A stretch of 64,000 nucleotides of DNA from Lysobacter arvi. Lineage in GTDB: Bacteria > Pseudomonadota > Gammaproteobacteria > Xanthomonadales > Xanthomonadaceae. Shown in pieces: positions 12,170-21,310 of the stretch. Location of the stretch: assembly GCA_031216755.1 (NCBI GenBank), contig JARUHG010000003.1, positions 372,001-436,000 of the forward strand, written 5' to 3'. The position numbers and the translations under genes are program-made. The first letter of the stretch is position 1, and the number at the start of each line of letters is the position of its first letter. Under the pieces are notes generated by a model. That model was not told the DNA's origin. It searched no databases and worked only from the letters and a program-made list of their open reading frames with translations.

Positions 12170-15100
12170 TTAACCTTGTTCGTCCTGGACCAGCCCGCGG
12201 GCCATGTCCGCGATTCTTTGCATGAGTAGCGGCCAGCTGCGCGCGCTGATCCACTCGTTCTGACCCGCGACTACCGACTCGATCGAGGGATCGTCGATCC
12301 ATCCCGAGAGGCCGTCGTTGAAAGCGCGTGACGTGCAGCCTTCGAAACGCAGCCCCTGCCCTTCGAGGTCGTCGAAGATCGCCAATGGAGTCGTCGCCAC
12401 CGGGCGCCGCGCAGCGAGTCCGAACCGGACCGCACCGCTCGCCGACTCGGCGGTCTCCTGATACGGGAAGACCACCACGTTGGCCGATTCGAGCAACGCC
12501 AGGCTGACCGGCTCGGGCAGGAAGTCGGTGAACATCCGGATGCGGTCGCGCAGACCCAGCTTCTCGATTTTTGCCAGCAGCGCATCACGTAGTTCGCGTG
12601 ACACATCTGCTGGATAAAGCGAATTCACCATGAACAGGTACACGTCGTCCCGCCTGGCGCGCAGCGCAGCGAAGGCGTCGACGAGTTCCGGCAATCCCTT
12701 ATGGGGCAACATGAACCCATAGGATGCGATGATGCGCGCGGCGGGAGGTATCTCGAGCCGGCGGCGCGCTTCGGCCATGCCCCGCGTGGGCAGGTCCATC
12801 GCGCCATGTGGGAACAACGCAGCGCGAGCGCCCAGCCCCAGATCACCAAGACGATTGAGATCTTCAACGGAGTGCACGAGCAGGCGGCTGGCCCGCGACA
12901 GCCCCTCGATGCCGTCACGAAGCGAAGCCTTGAAGTCTGGACGATCGACGTCCCGCGTGGAGTGCAGCGTGATGATCACCCTCACGCCCGCCTTCTCCAG
13001 GGCAGCGGTGAGAGAGGAAAGCGCGCGCACGTTGAAGAAGCCAAAGTTGAACTGGATCACCGCCACTTCGGCGCCATCGGCAATAATCCGGTCGCGCAGA
13101 GCGTCCAACGACACTTCGGAAGCATCACGCCACAACTCGCTCATCGGGATGTCGGCGGTTTCGCACGACGTGGCTTTGCGGCCATGCATCGTGATCTCGA
13201 GCTCGCTGCGATCGGCATGATCAAGCAGGTATTTCGAGTACGTTGCAATGCCGCATGCCTCGTTCCAGGTCGAAACCCAGGCCATTCGCAACGGTTCGTC
13301 GGAGAAGTCGCGTCCGGGCAGGGAGGCAGGTTCGATGGCCGCTTCGACCCGCCGGGCGACGCTGTTCCAGCTGAACTCATGCTCGATCAACTGGCGCGCG
13401 GCGGCGATCTTCGCGGGCTCTCCGCGCTCGCGTTCGACGCGCTGCAGGAGCTCGACCAGGTGATCCTCGTCGGGTTCCGCCCACAACGATGCGCTCTGCC
13501 CTGCGACGTGGCTGGTGGAAGGTGCGAGCGTGTAACGGATCGGGTACGAAGTGTCCGGCGTACAGAAATCGACATGCCCACCCCACCCCGTGGCGACGAC
13601 GGGCAAATCGTGCAGCATGGCCTCGGCCATCGGGAGCCCGAAGCCCTCGCCCCGCGAAGGCGCGACGTAGGCCTGGCAGGTCTCGTACAACGTCCGGATC
13701 CGCCCCGCACTGTAGTCCTCGTTGATGACCACGACCGCTGGGAACCCCGGACGTTCTCGGCGAAGCGCTTCGAGCATCTCCGGCACGCGGTTGTGCGGAT
13801 TCGGGAACGTCTTGATGACCAGCACGACATCCTGCCGACCATCGAAGGCACGCCCGAACGCGCGAAGCAGCACATCGGGTCCCTTGCGCGGAAAGCACGA
13901 AGACACGTGGAGGAACCGGAAGCCCTCCGGCAGCTTGATCGGCAACGGCTCCGCCGGTACACGCATGACGTGGTCGGCGCCACTCCCCACGTACCGGATG
14001 GGCACGTTCACGCCCGAGGATCGCCATGTATCGGCCACGAATCGCGACGGCGCGAGCAGGACATCCAGCGAGAGGTTGAAGTCGCGGACGTACACCGGCG
14101 GAAACGACGACTCTTCCCAGAAGAAATACCCGGCCGCGATGTCACCGCGTTCGTCGCGTACACGCGGCGGGTACAGATTGCGGATCGTCGCCTTTGGCAC
14201 GGCGGGCGCATCGCCGCGACGGATCAGTTCGCGCGTGCGCGGCGTGAGCGTCGCGAGATTGGCCTCGGACGGACTGTAATCACCTGGTCCCTCGGTACAG
14301 AAGAGCGCCGAGGGCGTCCCAGCCTCATCCAACGCACCGGCCATTTCGCGATTGACGATCGCCAAACTGTAGCTGGAGTCGCAGGGGCCCTCGATTCGCA
14401 CCACATCGGAGCCCGCCGCACGTACGACTGGCGACGGTATCCCGCATGGGATCCGCAGCTCCGCAAGCATTTGCACTACGAGCACGCGCACGACGTCGGA
14501 GCGGAACGCCGCCACTCGGGCCAACTGTCCGGTCACCACCTGCCGACGGAACGGCCGATTACGCATGAGCCTCAGCAGGGCTGCACACACCGAGGCGCCA
14601 TCGGCACTGGACAACAGGACGCCCGCTCCGCCCATGGTCTCCGATACCGCCGACGAGCTCAGCGCGAGCACCGGCAGGCGACAGAGCATGGCTTCGATCA
14701 GTGGGACGCCAAACCCTTCGTGCTGACTGAGGCTCAGATAACAGTCCGCGCGCGCATACCAGTCGCGCAGTTCATCGTCCGAAACCTTGCCGGTGAACGT
14801 TACGACGTTATCGAGGCCGAGCTGTTGAGAGGCCGAACGCAGTTCTTGGTAAAAAGCGTCGTCGCGCGAGTACGCGCCCACGCAGACGAACTGCACGGGA
14901 TACTGAGGGTAGTGCCGAATCCAGTGGCTCGCCGCATCGATGAGGTCGCGATGGCCCTTGTTCTGGCAGACGCGCCCAACGAACAGAACCGTCCACGGAC
15001 GCCCGACATCGGTCTCCAGGCAGCGCGGACGCAGCACGCCCTCGTACTTCGCATCGTCCACCAGCACCGGAAGGACCTTGACGTCCTGGAAACCATGCTT

Positions 15101-15520
15101 GCGCATGTCGCGAGCATTGAACTCGGACACCGCGTAAGCGCGTTCGACGCGACGCATCAGCAGGCCGAGCTGCTCGTAGCCGAGCAACGAGTACTTGTGG
15201 AAAGCCGAATCGACCGGAAAGAAGCTCGCGGGCGTGATGTTGTGGTAGAGCAACACCTTTCGGCAACGCAGTCCGAGCAACCAGTTGATCCGATCGTGCC
15301 CCATCGAGTGATGGATGATCAGCACGTCGTCCGGCGCCAGCAGGTCGTCCAGATCGGTGTGCGGCCGAATCGCTTCACCTAGCAACGGATCGAGATGTTC
15401 GGCGAAAACCTCGGACTGCAGGCCGAGCGCACGAAGGTGCCGCTGCAGGAGCAGCATCGAGTTCGTGACTGCGTCGCCGTACGCGGAGCCCGAATGGAAC
15501 TGATGGACCTTGATGGACAC
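12170..15520 (-). CDS. Three-domain family 4 glycosyltransferase (1116 residues)
   Basis: Three GT-B modules are joined in one chain. Module 1 (about 1-355) has FVGRVCQNKGHRDLIDA and an EX7E pair at E268/E276. Module 2 (about 370-735) has HVSSCFPRKGPDVLLRAF and E625/E633 in GEGFGLPMAEAM. Module 3 (about 740-1116) has YGFMLPHKGLPELVDAF, but its EX7E region reads PYQETAESASGAVRFG, so the second Glu is missing. D-rhamnan synthesis in Pseudomonas uses three separate rhamnosyltransferases, and this protein may combine comparable activities, which is inference. Module 3 may have another donor or a structural role. The operon position between gmd and the FkbM gene supports polymer assembly at the cytoplasmic membrane face. 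Confidence 0.85.
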   Translation of the reverse strand: MSIKVHQFHSGSAYGDAVTNSMLLLQRHLRALGLQSEVFAEHLDPLLGEAIRPHTDLDDLLAPDDVLIIHHSMGHDRINWLLGLRCRKVLLYHNITPASFFPVDSAFHKYSLLGYEQLGLLMRRVERAYAVSEFNARDMRKHGFQDVKVLPVLVDDAKYEGVLRPRCLETDVGRPWTVLFVGRVCQNKGHRDLIDAASHWIRHYPQYPVQFVCVGAYSRDDAFYQELRSASQQLGLDNVVTFTGKVSDDELRDWYARADCYLSLSQHEGFGVPLIEAMLCRLPVLALSSSAVSETMGGAGVLLSSADGASVCAALLRLMRNRPFRRQVVTGQLARVAAFRSDVVRVLVVQMLAELRIPCGIPSPVVRAAGSDVVRIEGPCDSSYSLAIVNREMAGALDEAGTPSALFCTEGPGDYSPSEANLATLTPRTRELIRRGDAPAVPKATIRNLYPPRVRDERGDIAAGYFFWEESSFPPVYVRDFNLSLDVLLAPSRFVADTWRSSGVNVPIRYVGSGADHVMRVPAEPLPIKLPEGFRFLHVSSCFPRKGPDVLLRAFGRAFDGRQDVVLVIKTFPNPHNRVPEMLEALRRERPGFPAVVVINEDYSAGRIRTLYETCQAYVAPSRGEGFGLPMAEAMLHDLPVVATGWGGHVDFCTPDTSYPIRYTLAPSTSHVAGQSASLWAEPDEDHLVELLQRVERERGEPAKIAAARQLIEHEFSWNSVARRVEAAIEPASLPGRDFSDEPLRMAWVSTWNEACGIATYSKYLLDHADRSELEITMHGRKATSCETADIPMSELWRDASEVSLDALRDRIIADGAEVAVIQFNFGFFNVRALSSLTAALEKAGVRVIITLHSTRDVDRPDFKASLRDGIEGLSRASRLLVHSVEDLNRLGDLGLGARAALFPHGAMDLPTRGMAEARRRLEIPPAARIIASYGFMLPHKGLPELVDAFAALRARRDDVYLFMVNSLYPADVSRELRDALLAKIEKLGLRDRIRMFTDFLPEPVSLALLESANVVVFPYQETAESASGAVRFGLAARRPVATTPLAIFDDLEGQGLRFEGCTSRAFNDGLSGWIDDPSIESVVAGQNEWISARSWPLLMQRIADMARGLVQDEQG

Positions 15521-15542
15521 GGTTATCTCCCGATCTGCCGAC

Positions 15543-16943
15543 TCAGCGGTCCCGCTGGTTTTCCAGCAGGATGCGCAGGGCTTCGGTCATGCGCGCGTTG
15601 ATCAGAGACTGCTTCCGGAACAGTCGTTCGTAGAAGCGCAACACCGGAGTGCGCAGAACGTTCGCACCCGGGAGCCGGTCGATCTTTGGGGGTAGCGTGC
15701 GTGGCGGATGCGATAGCGCCTGCAGCTCCGACAGGATTGCCTCGATGCGCCCCCTCGGGATCGGCATCGGCTGCGGGCGCGCAACGAGTGGCTCGCCTGC
15801 CGCGCTGTTCGCCAGCTCCAGCAGGCGCGCCTCGTCAGGAACCAGCAGTACACCCTGCGTCACCGGCGGCGGCAGCACAATTTCTTCGCCAGCAGACTGG
15901 TATCCAGGTGCTGCCGACGGGAACCTGCGATGGGCGCCCACCATCTCCGACACTCGGCGTAGCGGCCGAGTGATGCGCCAGCTGCGGGACTGCGTGACCA
16001 TCGCCAGTTCGCGTTCCAGCTGCGCGCAACGTGCAGCAAGCGTCGAAGCTTCGGACCGCGTCGCGCCGAGGTTCCCCTCCAGCTCCCGCCTGATCTCCTC
16101 CAGTTCTCGCACGTGCGCCTCGAGCCCTCGAAGGTGCTCTTCCGACGCGCGCGCACGCTCCATCGCGACACGGTGGCGCTCTTCGACGTCATCGATGTGC
16201 AGCAACAACCTTTCGTTCTCTTCCGCGAGGCGACGCGCGTCCTCGGCGCGTTCCCAGTCCGCATGGCGGACGAAGTTGTCGAAGAAGTTCGGCGGATAGG
16301 CGAAGCGCGCGGCCAGCTCAGAGTGTTCGTCCGCAAGGTAGAAGTGGTTCAGCCCATCGTTGTAGACGCGCTTGTATCCGTTCTCCAGCAGGATTGGCTC
16401 CCACGCAGCCGAGGCATTCTCCTGGCTGTTCGGCAGCGTCGCTTCGACCACGATGACCCACGGACGATACCGGCTCAGCGACAAGCCGCGCAGCACGCCC
16501 AGCTCCCCGCCTTCGACATCGATCTTGAGGAAGTGGATCTGTGGTTTTGCGTGTTGTTCCAACACGGCGTCCAGCGTGGATACTTCGACGGCATTGAGCG
16601 TGACTTCAAAGCCCTCCATCCTGTGGCGAGCGGCAATATCCGCGTCCGCGGTGGACAATCCGGTGCCCCGCACTTCGTAAAACGCCATGTTTCCCGGGGC
16701 AGCGCCGATGGCCAACTTCAGGTTGAGATCTTCCGGACGATCGACCTGAAGCAGGCCGTGCCACTCGGATACAGGCTCGATATTGATGCCACGCCAACCT
16801 CGCTCGTAGAACGCGCGCGTAACCGAATCGCGCAGCGGATGCTGTGCCCCCACGTCCACGTAGAAGCCGCCGTGCACATCGGCGAGCACACGCCGGAGGA
16901 TGACGTCCTCGAAGTTCTGCGCGTAGGAAACGAACGTCGACAT
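15543..16943 (-). CDS. FkbM-family methyltransferase with C-terminal coiled coil
   Basis: This 466-residue protein has an FkbM methyltransferase domain at about 1-215: STFVSYAQNFEDVILRRVL, FYVDVGAQHPLRDSVTRAF as the SAM loop, and HFLKIDVEGGELGVLRGL. A charged heptad stretch at about 230-316 is predicted to be a long coiled coil. It is followed by SRSWRITRPLRR, a tail motif frequent in polysaccharide-cluster proteins, and a helical C-terminus. Methylation of a terminal sugar hydroxyl is the likely reaction. The methyltransferase plus coiled-coil arrangement resembles the chain-terminating ruler WbdD, but no kinase domain is seen. The ATG chosen overlaps the wzt stop by one base. Confidence 0.85.
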   Translation of the reverse strand: MSTFVSYAQNFEDVILRRVLADVHGGFYVDVGAQHPLRDSVTRAFYERGWRGINIEPVSEWHGLLQVDRPEDLNLKLAIGAAPGNMAFYEVRGTGLSTADADIAARHRMEGFEVTLNAVEVSTLDAVLEQHAKPQIHFLKIDVEGGELGVLRGLSLSRYRPWVIVVEATLPNSQENASAAWEPILLENGYKRVYNDGLNHFYLADEHSELAARFAYPPNFFDNFVRHADWERAEDARRLAEENERLLLHIDDVEERHRVAMERARASEEHLRGLEAHVRELEEIRRELEGNLGATRSEASTLAARCAQLERELAMVTQSRSWRITRPLRRVSEMVGAHRRFPSAAPGYQSAGEEIVLPPPVTQGVLLVPDEARLLELANSAAGEPLVARPQPMPIPRGRIEAILSELQALSHPPRTLPPKIDRLPGANVLRTPVLRFYERLFRKQSLINARMTEALRILLENQRDR

Positions 16944-18163
16944 CAACGCTTGACCTCGATAAGGGGAGGAACCCACGCCGAGCCGACGAACGTGGGATGG
17001 CTCAGATTCGCAACCGTGAATGTAAGTGCCAGCTCACGCCATTCGTAGTTGTTGACCAGATGCGTTTCGGTACTTACCAGCGCGGTGGACACCGAATAGC
17101 TGCCAACGCCAAGGTTGGCGTTGAATGCGATGCGGTAATGAACCCGCTCGCCGGAACCCAACGCGCTCTCGCTTTGCTCGGTGTAGAAGGTGTTCGTCCC
17201 GTACACCGGCTGGCCGAGCCGATCCTTGATCATGTAACCGAGGACCAACCGTTCGATGTCGGCGTTGCAGCGCACGGTGATTCGCAGCTCCACCCGCTCG
17301 CCCACGTCGATGAACTCGACCGGTTCGCCCCTTTGATTGACGAGTGAGATGGATTCGACGACCGCTTCGCGCGTCCCGGAAATCACCTGTTCGCGACCGC
17401 TTTCGTGCTTCTGCACGGTAACGGACGCATTCTCGCGCTCGGCAATGAGCGCGTTGTAGTAGTCCATCACGTCGTCCGGAGCGCCGTCCTTGAGCACCGC
17501 TCCCGCATCGAGCAGGATCGCCCGGTCGCAGATCGCCTGCACCGCCGAACTGTCGTGCGAGACGATGAGCAAGGTCGTGCCCTGGTCGCGGAACTCGCGG
17601 ATACGCCGGAAAGACTTGTGCTGGAAGTACGCATCGCCAACTGATAGCGCTTCGTCCACGATCAGGATGTCAGGTCGGAACGCCGTCGCAACGCTGAACG
17701 CGACGCGCATCTGCATGCCACTCGAATAGGTGCGCACCGGCTGATCGAAGTAGTCTCCGATCTCGGCGAACGATTCGATGCCCGGCATGGCATCGAGGAT
17801 CTGCTCCTGGGGGTAACCCATCAAACCGGCGGCGTGGAGAACGTTCTGGCGACCAGTGAACTCCGCGTTGAAGCCTAGCCCAAGCTCGAGGATCGCCGAA
17901 ATCCGTCCTGCCACTGCAACCCGGCCTCGGGTCGGCTGAAGGGTACCGGTGATGAGTTTGAGCAACGTGCTCTTGCCGGCCCCGTTCTGCCCAACCAGTG
18001 CAACTGATTCGCCGCGCCCAATGGCGAAGCTCACGTCACGTAGTGCCCAGTGTTCTTCGGCCGGGCGCGAGGGAATGCCAAACCACGTCGCCACGCGCTG
18101 AAGCTCGCTGCGATACGTACGGAATGCCTTGCCAACCGAGGCAACTTCGAGCACCGCGCTCAT
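16943..18163 (-). CDS. wzt: ABC transporter ATP-binding protein of polysaccharide export with C-terminal glycan-binding domain (Wzt)
   Basis: This is the ATPase of an ABC-2 polysaccharide exporter, 406 residues. The nucleotide-binding domain has Walker A GQNGAGKST (58-66), the signature YSSGM (about 146-150), Walker B ILIVDE (166-171) and the switch histidine in VSHDS. The region from about residue 262 to 395 is a beta-rich extension matching the Wzt C-terminal domain. In the O9a-type family that domain binds the modified non-reducing end of the finished chain and couples capping to export. It overlaps wzm by four bases (ATGA) and the downstream methyltransferase by one base. Confidence 0.93.
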   Translation of the reverse strand: MSAVLEVASVGKAFRTYRSELQRVATWFGIPSRPAEEHWALRDVSFAIGRGESVALVGQNGAGKSTLLKLITGTLQPTRGRVAVAGRISAILELGLGFNAEFTGRQNVLHAAGLMGYPQEQILDAMPGIESFAEIGDYFDQPVRTYSSGMQMRVAFSVATAFRPDILIVDEALSVGDAYFQHKSFRRIREFRDQGTTLLIVSHDSSAVQAICDRAILLDAGAVLKDGAPDDVMDYYNALIAERENASVTVQKHESGREQVISGTREAVVESISLVNQRGEPVEFIDVGERVELRITVRCNADIERLVLGYMIKDRLGQPVYGTNTFYTEQSESALGSGERVHYRIAFNANLGVGSYSVSTALVSTETHLVNNYEWRELALTFTVANLSHPTFVGSAWVPPLIEVKR

Positions 18164-18954
18164 AGTTCGTCCACCATCTCGGGCGAGGCTCGCAGGAACA
18201 GGACGTAGGCAATCGCTAGCAGCACCGATCCCACGAGTAACAAGGGCACCAGCGTCACCGGGTCGGGCGCCTTCCCGTACAGCATGATCTGCTGGAACGA
18301 GTACACCGGTGGATACATCAGGTTCCACTTCAAAAGACTCGCGCCGCTGGACGGCAGGATGTGGGACATGTACACGATCGGCGTCAGCCAGAACCAGAGC
18401 TGCATGATGACCGGCACGATCTGGCCCACGTCACGCATGAACACGTTGAGCACGCCGAGCAGCAAGCCGAGGCCCAGCGCGAAGATCACGATAAGCGCGC
18501 CAACCGGGAGAAGCCAAAGCATGGTGAGCGTGAGCCCATGCCCCAGCACCAGGAACACCGCGCAGATCGCGACGAACAGGAGCACGCTGTTCGCGACCGC
18601 GACGCCGGCCGCGATGACCGGCAGGCAGACCCGAGGGAAGGAGATTTTCTTCAGCAGCCCGGCGTTGTCGACGAAGACGTTGACGCTCTTGTTCAGAACC
18701 TCCGAGAAGAGCGTCCACGCCAACGTGCCCGACAGCAGATAGATCGGGTAGGCGAACTTGTTGTCGATGCCCGGCAACTTCGACGAGAGGATCTCCGACA
18801 GTACGTACGCGAAGATCGCCGCTTGCGCGAGCGGCTGGAGGATCATCCACGCCGCGCCCAGCCGGCTGCGTCCGAAACGGGCGCGGAAGTCCGCTCGAAT
18901 CGACGAAACGATGAAATGGCGATAACGCCACGCGGCCTTGATCAACTGATCCAT
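18160..18954 (-). CDS. wzm: ABC-2 type polysaccharide export permease (Wzm)
   Basis: This is the membrane subunit that pairs with Wzt to move undecaprenyl-linked polysaccharide across the inner membrane. It has 264 residues and six predicted helices. RADFRARFGRSRLGAAWMILQPLAQAAIFAYVLS is split here as RARFGRSRLGAAWMILQPL plus the following helix, the conserved ABC-2 N-terminal signature. LLNVFMRDVGQIVP-like residues (VLNVFMRDVGQIVP) and LWFWLTPIVY are also typical. The ATG at MDQLIKAAWRYRHF fits homologues; the frame is open further upstream but unconserved. It is the first gene of the minus-strand polysaccharide operon, starting 88 bases from the metB end. Confidence 0.93.
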   Translation of the reverse strand: MDQLIKAAWRYRHFIVSSIRADFRARFGRSRLGAAWMILQPLAQAAIFAYVLSEILSSKLPGIDNKFAYPIYLLSGTLAWTLFSEVLNKSVNVFVDNAGLLKKISFPRVCLPVIAAGVAVANSVLLFVAICAVFLVLGHGLTLTMLWLLPVGALIVIFALGLGLLLGVLNVFMRDVGQIVPVIMQLWFWLTPIVYMSHILPSSGASLLKWNLMYPPVYSFQQIMLYGKAPDPVTLVPLLLVGSVLLAIAYVLFLRASPEMVDEL

Positions 18955-19042
18955 CGGATCGACTCGGAATGCGTGAGCAGGGTGAAACACGAGCAACGTG
19001 GGACGGTGGCCTGGACGCCCGGGCCGGGCATGCCGATCTGGT

Positions 19043-20227
19043 TCACGACGTGCGAAGCGCCAGCTCGAGCTCCGCCCGCAGATCCCCCACATCCTCCACC
19101 CCGACGCTCAACCGGACCAGGTTGTCCGCGATGCCCAGCGCGGCGCGGCGATCGGCCGGGACCGAGGCGTGGGTCATGATCGCGGGGTGGTTGATCAGGC
19201 TTTCGACACCACCCAGGGATTCGGCGACGGCGAACAGTTCGCAGCGCTCCATCATGCGGCGCGCGGCGGCTTCGCCGCCCTTGACGTAGATGCTGACCAT
19301 GCCGCCGAAACCGCGCATCTGGCGCTTGGCCAGTTCGTGTTGCGGGTGCGACTTCAGGCCCGGATAGATGACCTTTTCGATCTGCGGATGATGCTCGAGC
19401 CATTCCGCCAGGGCCTGCGCGTTCTCGCAGTGCGCCTTCATGCGCAGATGCAGCGTCTTCAGACCGCGCAGCGCGAGGAAGCTGTCGAACGGGCCCTGCA
19501 CGCCGCCGATGGCGTTCTGCAGGAAGGCCATGCGGTCGGCGATCTCGGCGTCGTCGCCGACGACCGCCATGCCGCCGACGATGTCGGAGTGGCCGTTGAG
19601 GTACTTGGTCGCCGAATGCATGACGATGTGCGCGCCCAGTTCCAGCGGGCGCTGCAGGATCGGCGAACAGAACGTGTTGTCGACCACGACGATCAGGCCG
19701 CGCTTGCGGGCGATCGCGGCGATCTGCGCGATGTCCACCAGCTTGAGCAGCGGATTGGTCGGGGTTTCGATCCAGACCATTTTCGTTTCGGGCCGGATCG
19801 CGGCTTCGAACGCGGCCGCGTCGCTCAGGTCGACCCAGCTGAAATCGAGACCGGCGGAGCGGCGACGCACGCGCTCGAAGAGCCGATAGGTGCCGCCGTA
19901 GACGTCGTCCATCGCGATGACGTGGCTGCCGGAATCGAGCAGCTCCAGGATCGTCGACGTCGCCGCGAGGCCCGAGGCGAAGGCGAAACCGCGCGTACCG
20001 CCTTCCAGGGCGGCGACGCAGCGCTCGTAGGCGAAACGGGTCGGATTATGGCTGCGCGAGTACTCGAACCCCTGGTGCACGCCCGGGCTGCTCTGGGCGT
20101 AGGTCGATGTCGCGTAGATCGGCGTCATCACCGCGCCCGTGCTCGGATCAGGCGCCTGCCCCGCGTGGATCGCGAGGGTACCAAGACCGGGCTTCCCGGC
20201 CCCGCCGTCGGCATGTCGTTCAGTCAT
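19043..20227 (-). CDS. metB: Cystathionine gamma-synthase / PLP-dependent Cys/Met metabolism enzyme
   Basis: This is a 394-residue member of the trans-sulfuration PLP family. Motifs include HAGQAPDPSTGAVMTPIYAT, YSRSHNPTRFAYE, FASGLAA, the aspartate in VVVDNTF that holds the pyridinium nitrogen, and the PLP lysine in SATKYLNGHSDIVGG. It would join O-activated homoserine and cysteine, or cleave cystathionine. Sequence alone does not separate gamma-synthase from gamma-lyase. The chosen ATG has GGAAGGA just upstream. In xanthomonads metB is the conserved border of the LPS locus, which matches this position. Confidence 0.9.
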   Translation of the reverse strand: MTERHADGGAGKPGLGTLAIHAGQAPDPSTGAVMTPIYATSTYAQSSPGVHQGFEYSRSHNPTRFAYERCVAALEGGTRGFAFASGLAATSTILELLDSGSHVIAMDDVYGGTYRLFERVRRRSAGLDFSWVDLSDAAAFEAAIRPETKMVWIETPTNPLLKLVDIAQIAAIARKRGLIVVVDNTFCSPILQRPLELGAHIVMHSATKYLNGHSDIVGGMAVVGDDAEIADRMAFLQNAIGGVQGPFDSFLALRGLKTLHLRMKAHCENAQALAEWLEHHPQIEKVIYPGLKSHPQHELAKRQMRGFGGMVSIYVKGGEAAARRMMERCELFAVAESLGGVESLINHPAIMTHASVPADRRAALGIADNLVRLSVGVEDVGDLRAELELALRTS

Positions 20228-20282
20228 TACGTCCTTCCGTCTTTTTCCCGCTAGTGCCGCTAGCATGGGGGGCCGCCGATTC

Positions 20283-20288
20283 TAGCAT
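20283..20288 (+). promoter_or_regulatory. -10-like TAGCAT five bases before a start codon (possible leaderless transcript)
   Basis: TAGCAT ends five bases before the ATG of the sulfotransferase-like gene. If it is the -10 element, transcription would start at or near the start codon. No Shine-Dalgarno sequence lies between them. Confidence 0.4.
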
Positions 20289-20293
20289 CGCCC

Positions 20294-21310
20294 ATGACCC
20301 CTCCCAGGCGTTTGCCACCGGACTTCAGCCGCAGTGCAGCGTATCCGCTGTTCGCGTTCGACGCGGCCCAGGACCGGGGCTGGGTGCTGCATTTCGGCGC
20401 CGAGGATTACCGGCGGGCGAGCTTTCTCGACCAGCGTGCGCTGGGTCGCCGCGATGTCTCCGGCTGGGCGGTCGACCGCGCCGAACTCTTGGCGGCGCTG
20501 GGCCCGTCGGCGCCGCTCCGGGACGTGCACTGGCTGTTCCATATCGGGCATTGCGGCTCCTCGCTGGTGAGCCGGCTGCTGGACCTCGTGCCGGGCGCGC
20601 TGGGACTGCGCGAGCCGCTGCCCCTGCTGGCCCTCGCCCACGGTCGCGAGGATCCGCTCGCGCAGCCGTGGGAGGCTCCGGTGCTGGCCCTGCTTGCGCG
20701 GGGCTTCGCCGACAGCCGGGCGGTGATCGTGAAACCCACCAGCGTGGTGACGACCATCGCCGACCGCCTGCTGCCGCCGACCGGCCGCGGTTGCCTGCTC
20801 TGGGTGGACCTGCACACGTGGCTGGCGACGATGCTGCGCGACGTGCGGCTCATCGAAGGCGCGCTGGCCACCGAACCGCTGCGACTCGCGCGTCAGCCGG
20901 CCCTGCCTCCGGCCCAGACCGATGGCGCGCGACTGGCGCGCGCCTGGCTGATCGAACAGTTGCGTTGGCGTTCGTTGGCCCGCGACCCGGCGCTGTCGGG
21001 TCGCCTGATCGACCTGGATTTCGCCGACGTGCTGCGCGACCCCGCGCCCACCGTGGCCCGATTGGCCGCGCATTACGGCCTGGATGTACCGGACGACTGG
21101 GCGCAGCGCATCAAGGCCTCCGAACTGCTCAGCCGGTATGCGAAGGATGGGGACGCGCATTTCGATGCGAACGCACGCCGGCGCGAGCTGGCGGCGGCGA
21201 CAGAGAAGCACGCCGACGGGATTGCGGACGGATTGCAGTGGGCGCATACCGCGCTCGACGGCATCGAGGACGGCGCGGAGTTCGTGCCGCGGCTGCGCCC
21301 GCAGACGTGA
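20294..21310 (+). CDS. Sulfotransferase-like P-loop protein
   Basis: This is a 338-residue soluble protein. A P-loop-like FHIGHCGSSLVSRLLDLVPG near residue 83 matches the PAPS-binding loop of sulfotransferase-fold proteins. IVKPTSVVTTIADRLL follows, and a conserved Arg-rich helix region comes later. A general acid/base histidine is not obvious, so sulfotransferase activity is unproven; it may be a P-loop kinase-like relative. Its stop and the stop of the convergent 2OG oxygenase gene are made by a single TGATCA with no spacing. This close pairing suggests, but does not prove, linked function. Confidence 0.6.
   Translation: MTPPRRLPPDFSRSAAYPLFAFDAAQDRGWVLHFGAEDYRRASFLDQRALGRRDVSGWAVDRAELLAALGPSAPLRDVHWLFHIGHCGSSLVSRLLDLVPGALGLREPLPLLALAHGREDPLAQPWEAPVLALLARGFADSRAVIVKPTSVVTTIADRLLPPTGRGCLLWVDLHTWLATMLRDVRLIEGALATEPLRLARQPALPPAQTDGARLARAWLIEQLRWRSLARDPALSGRLIDLDFADVLRDPAPTVARLAAHYGLDVPDDWAQRIKASELLSRYAKDGDAHFDANARRRELAAATEKHADGIADGLQWAHTALDGIEDGAEFVPRLRPQT

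Noticed and set aside
12701-15382. Plus-strand open frame of about 890 codons opposite the large glycosyltransferase
   Set aside because: Composition is Arg/Gly/His-rich without conserved motifs, and the opposite strand encodes a clear glycosyltransferase. Such frames are expected from high GC.
20228-20293. SAM or other sulfur-responsive riboswitch before metB or the cystathionine beta-synthase gene
   Set aside because: The upstream gaps are short and contain only a Shine-Dalgarno sequence and a divergent -10 element; no riboswitch-like stems were seen.
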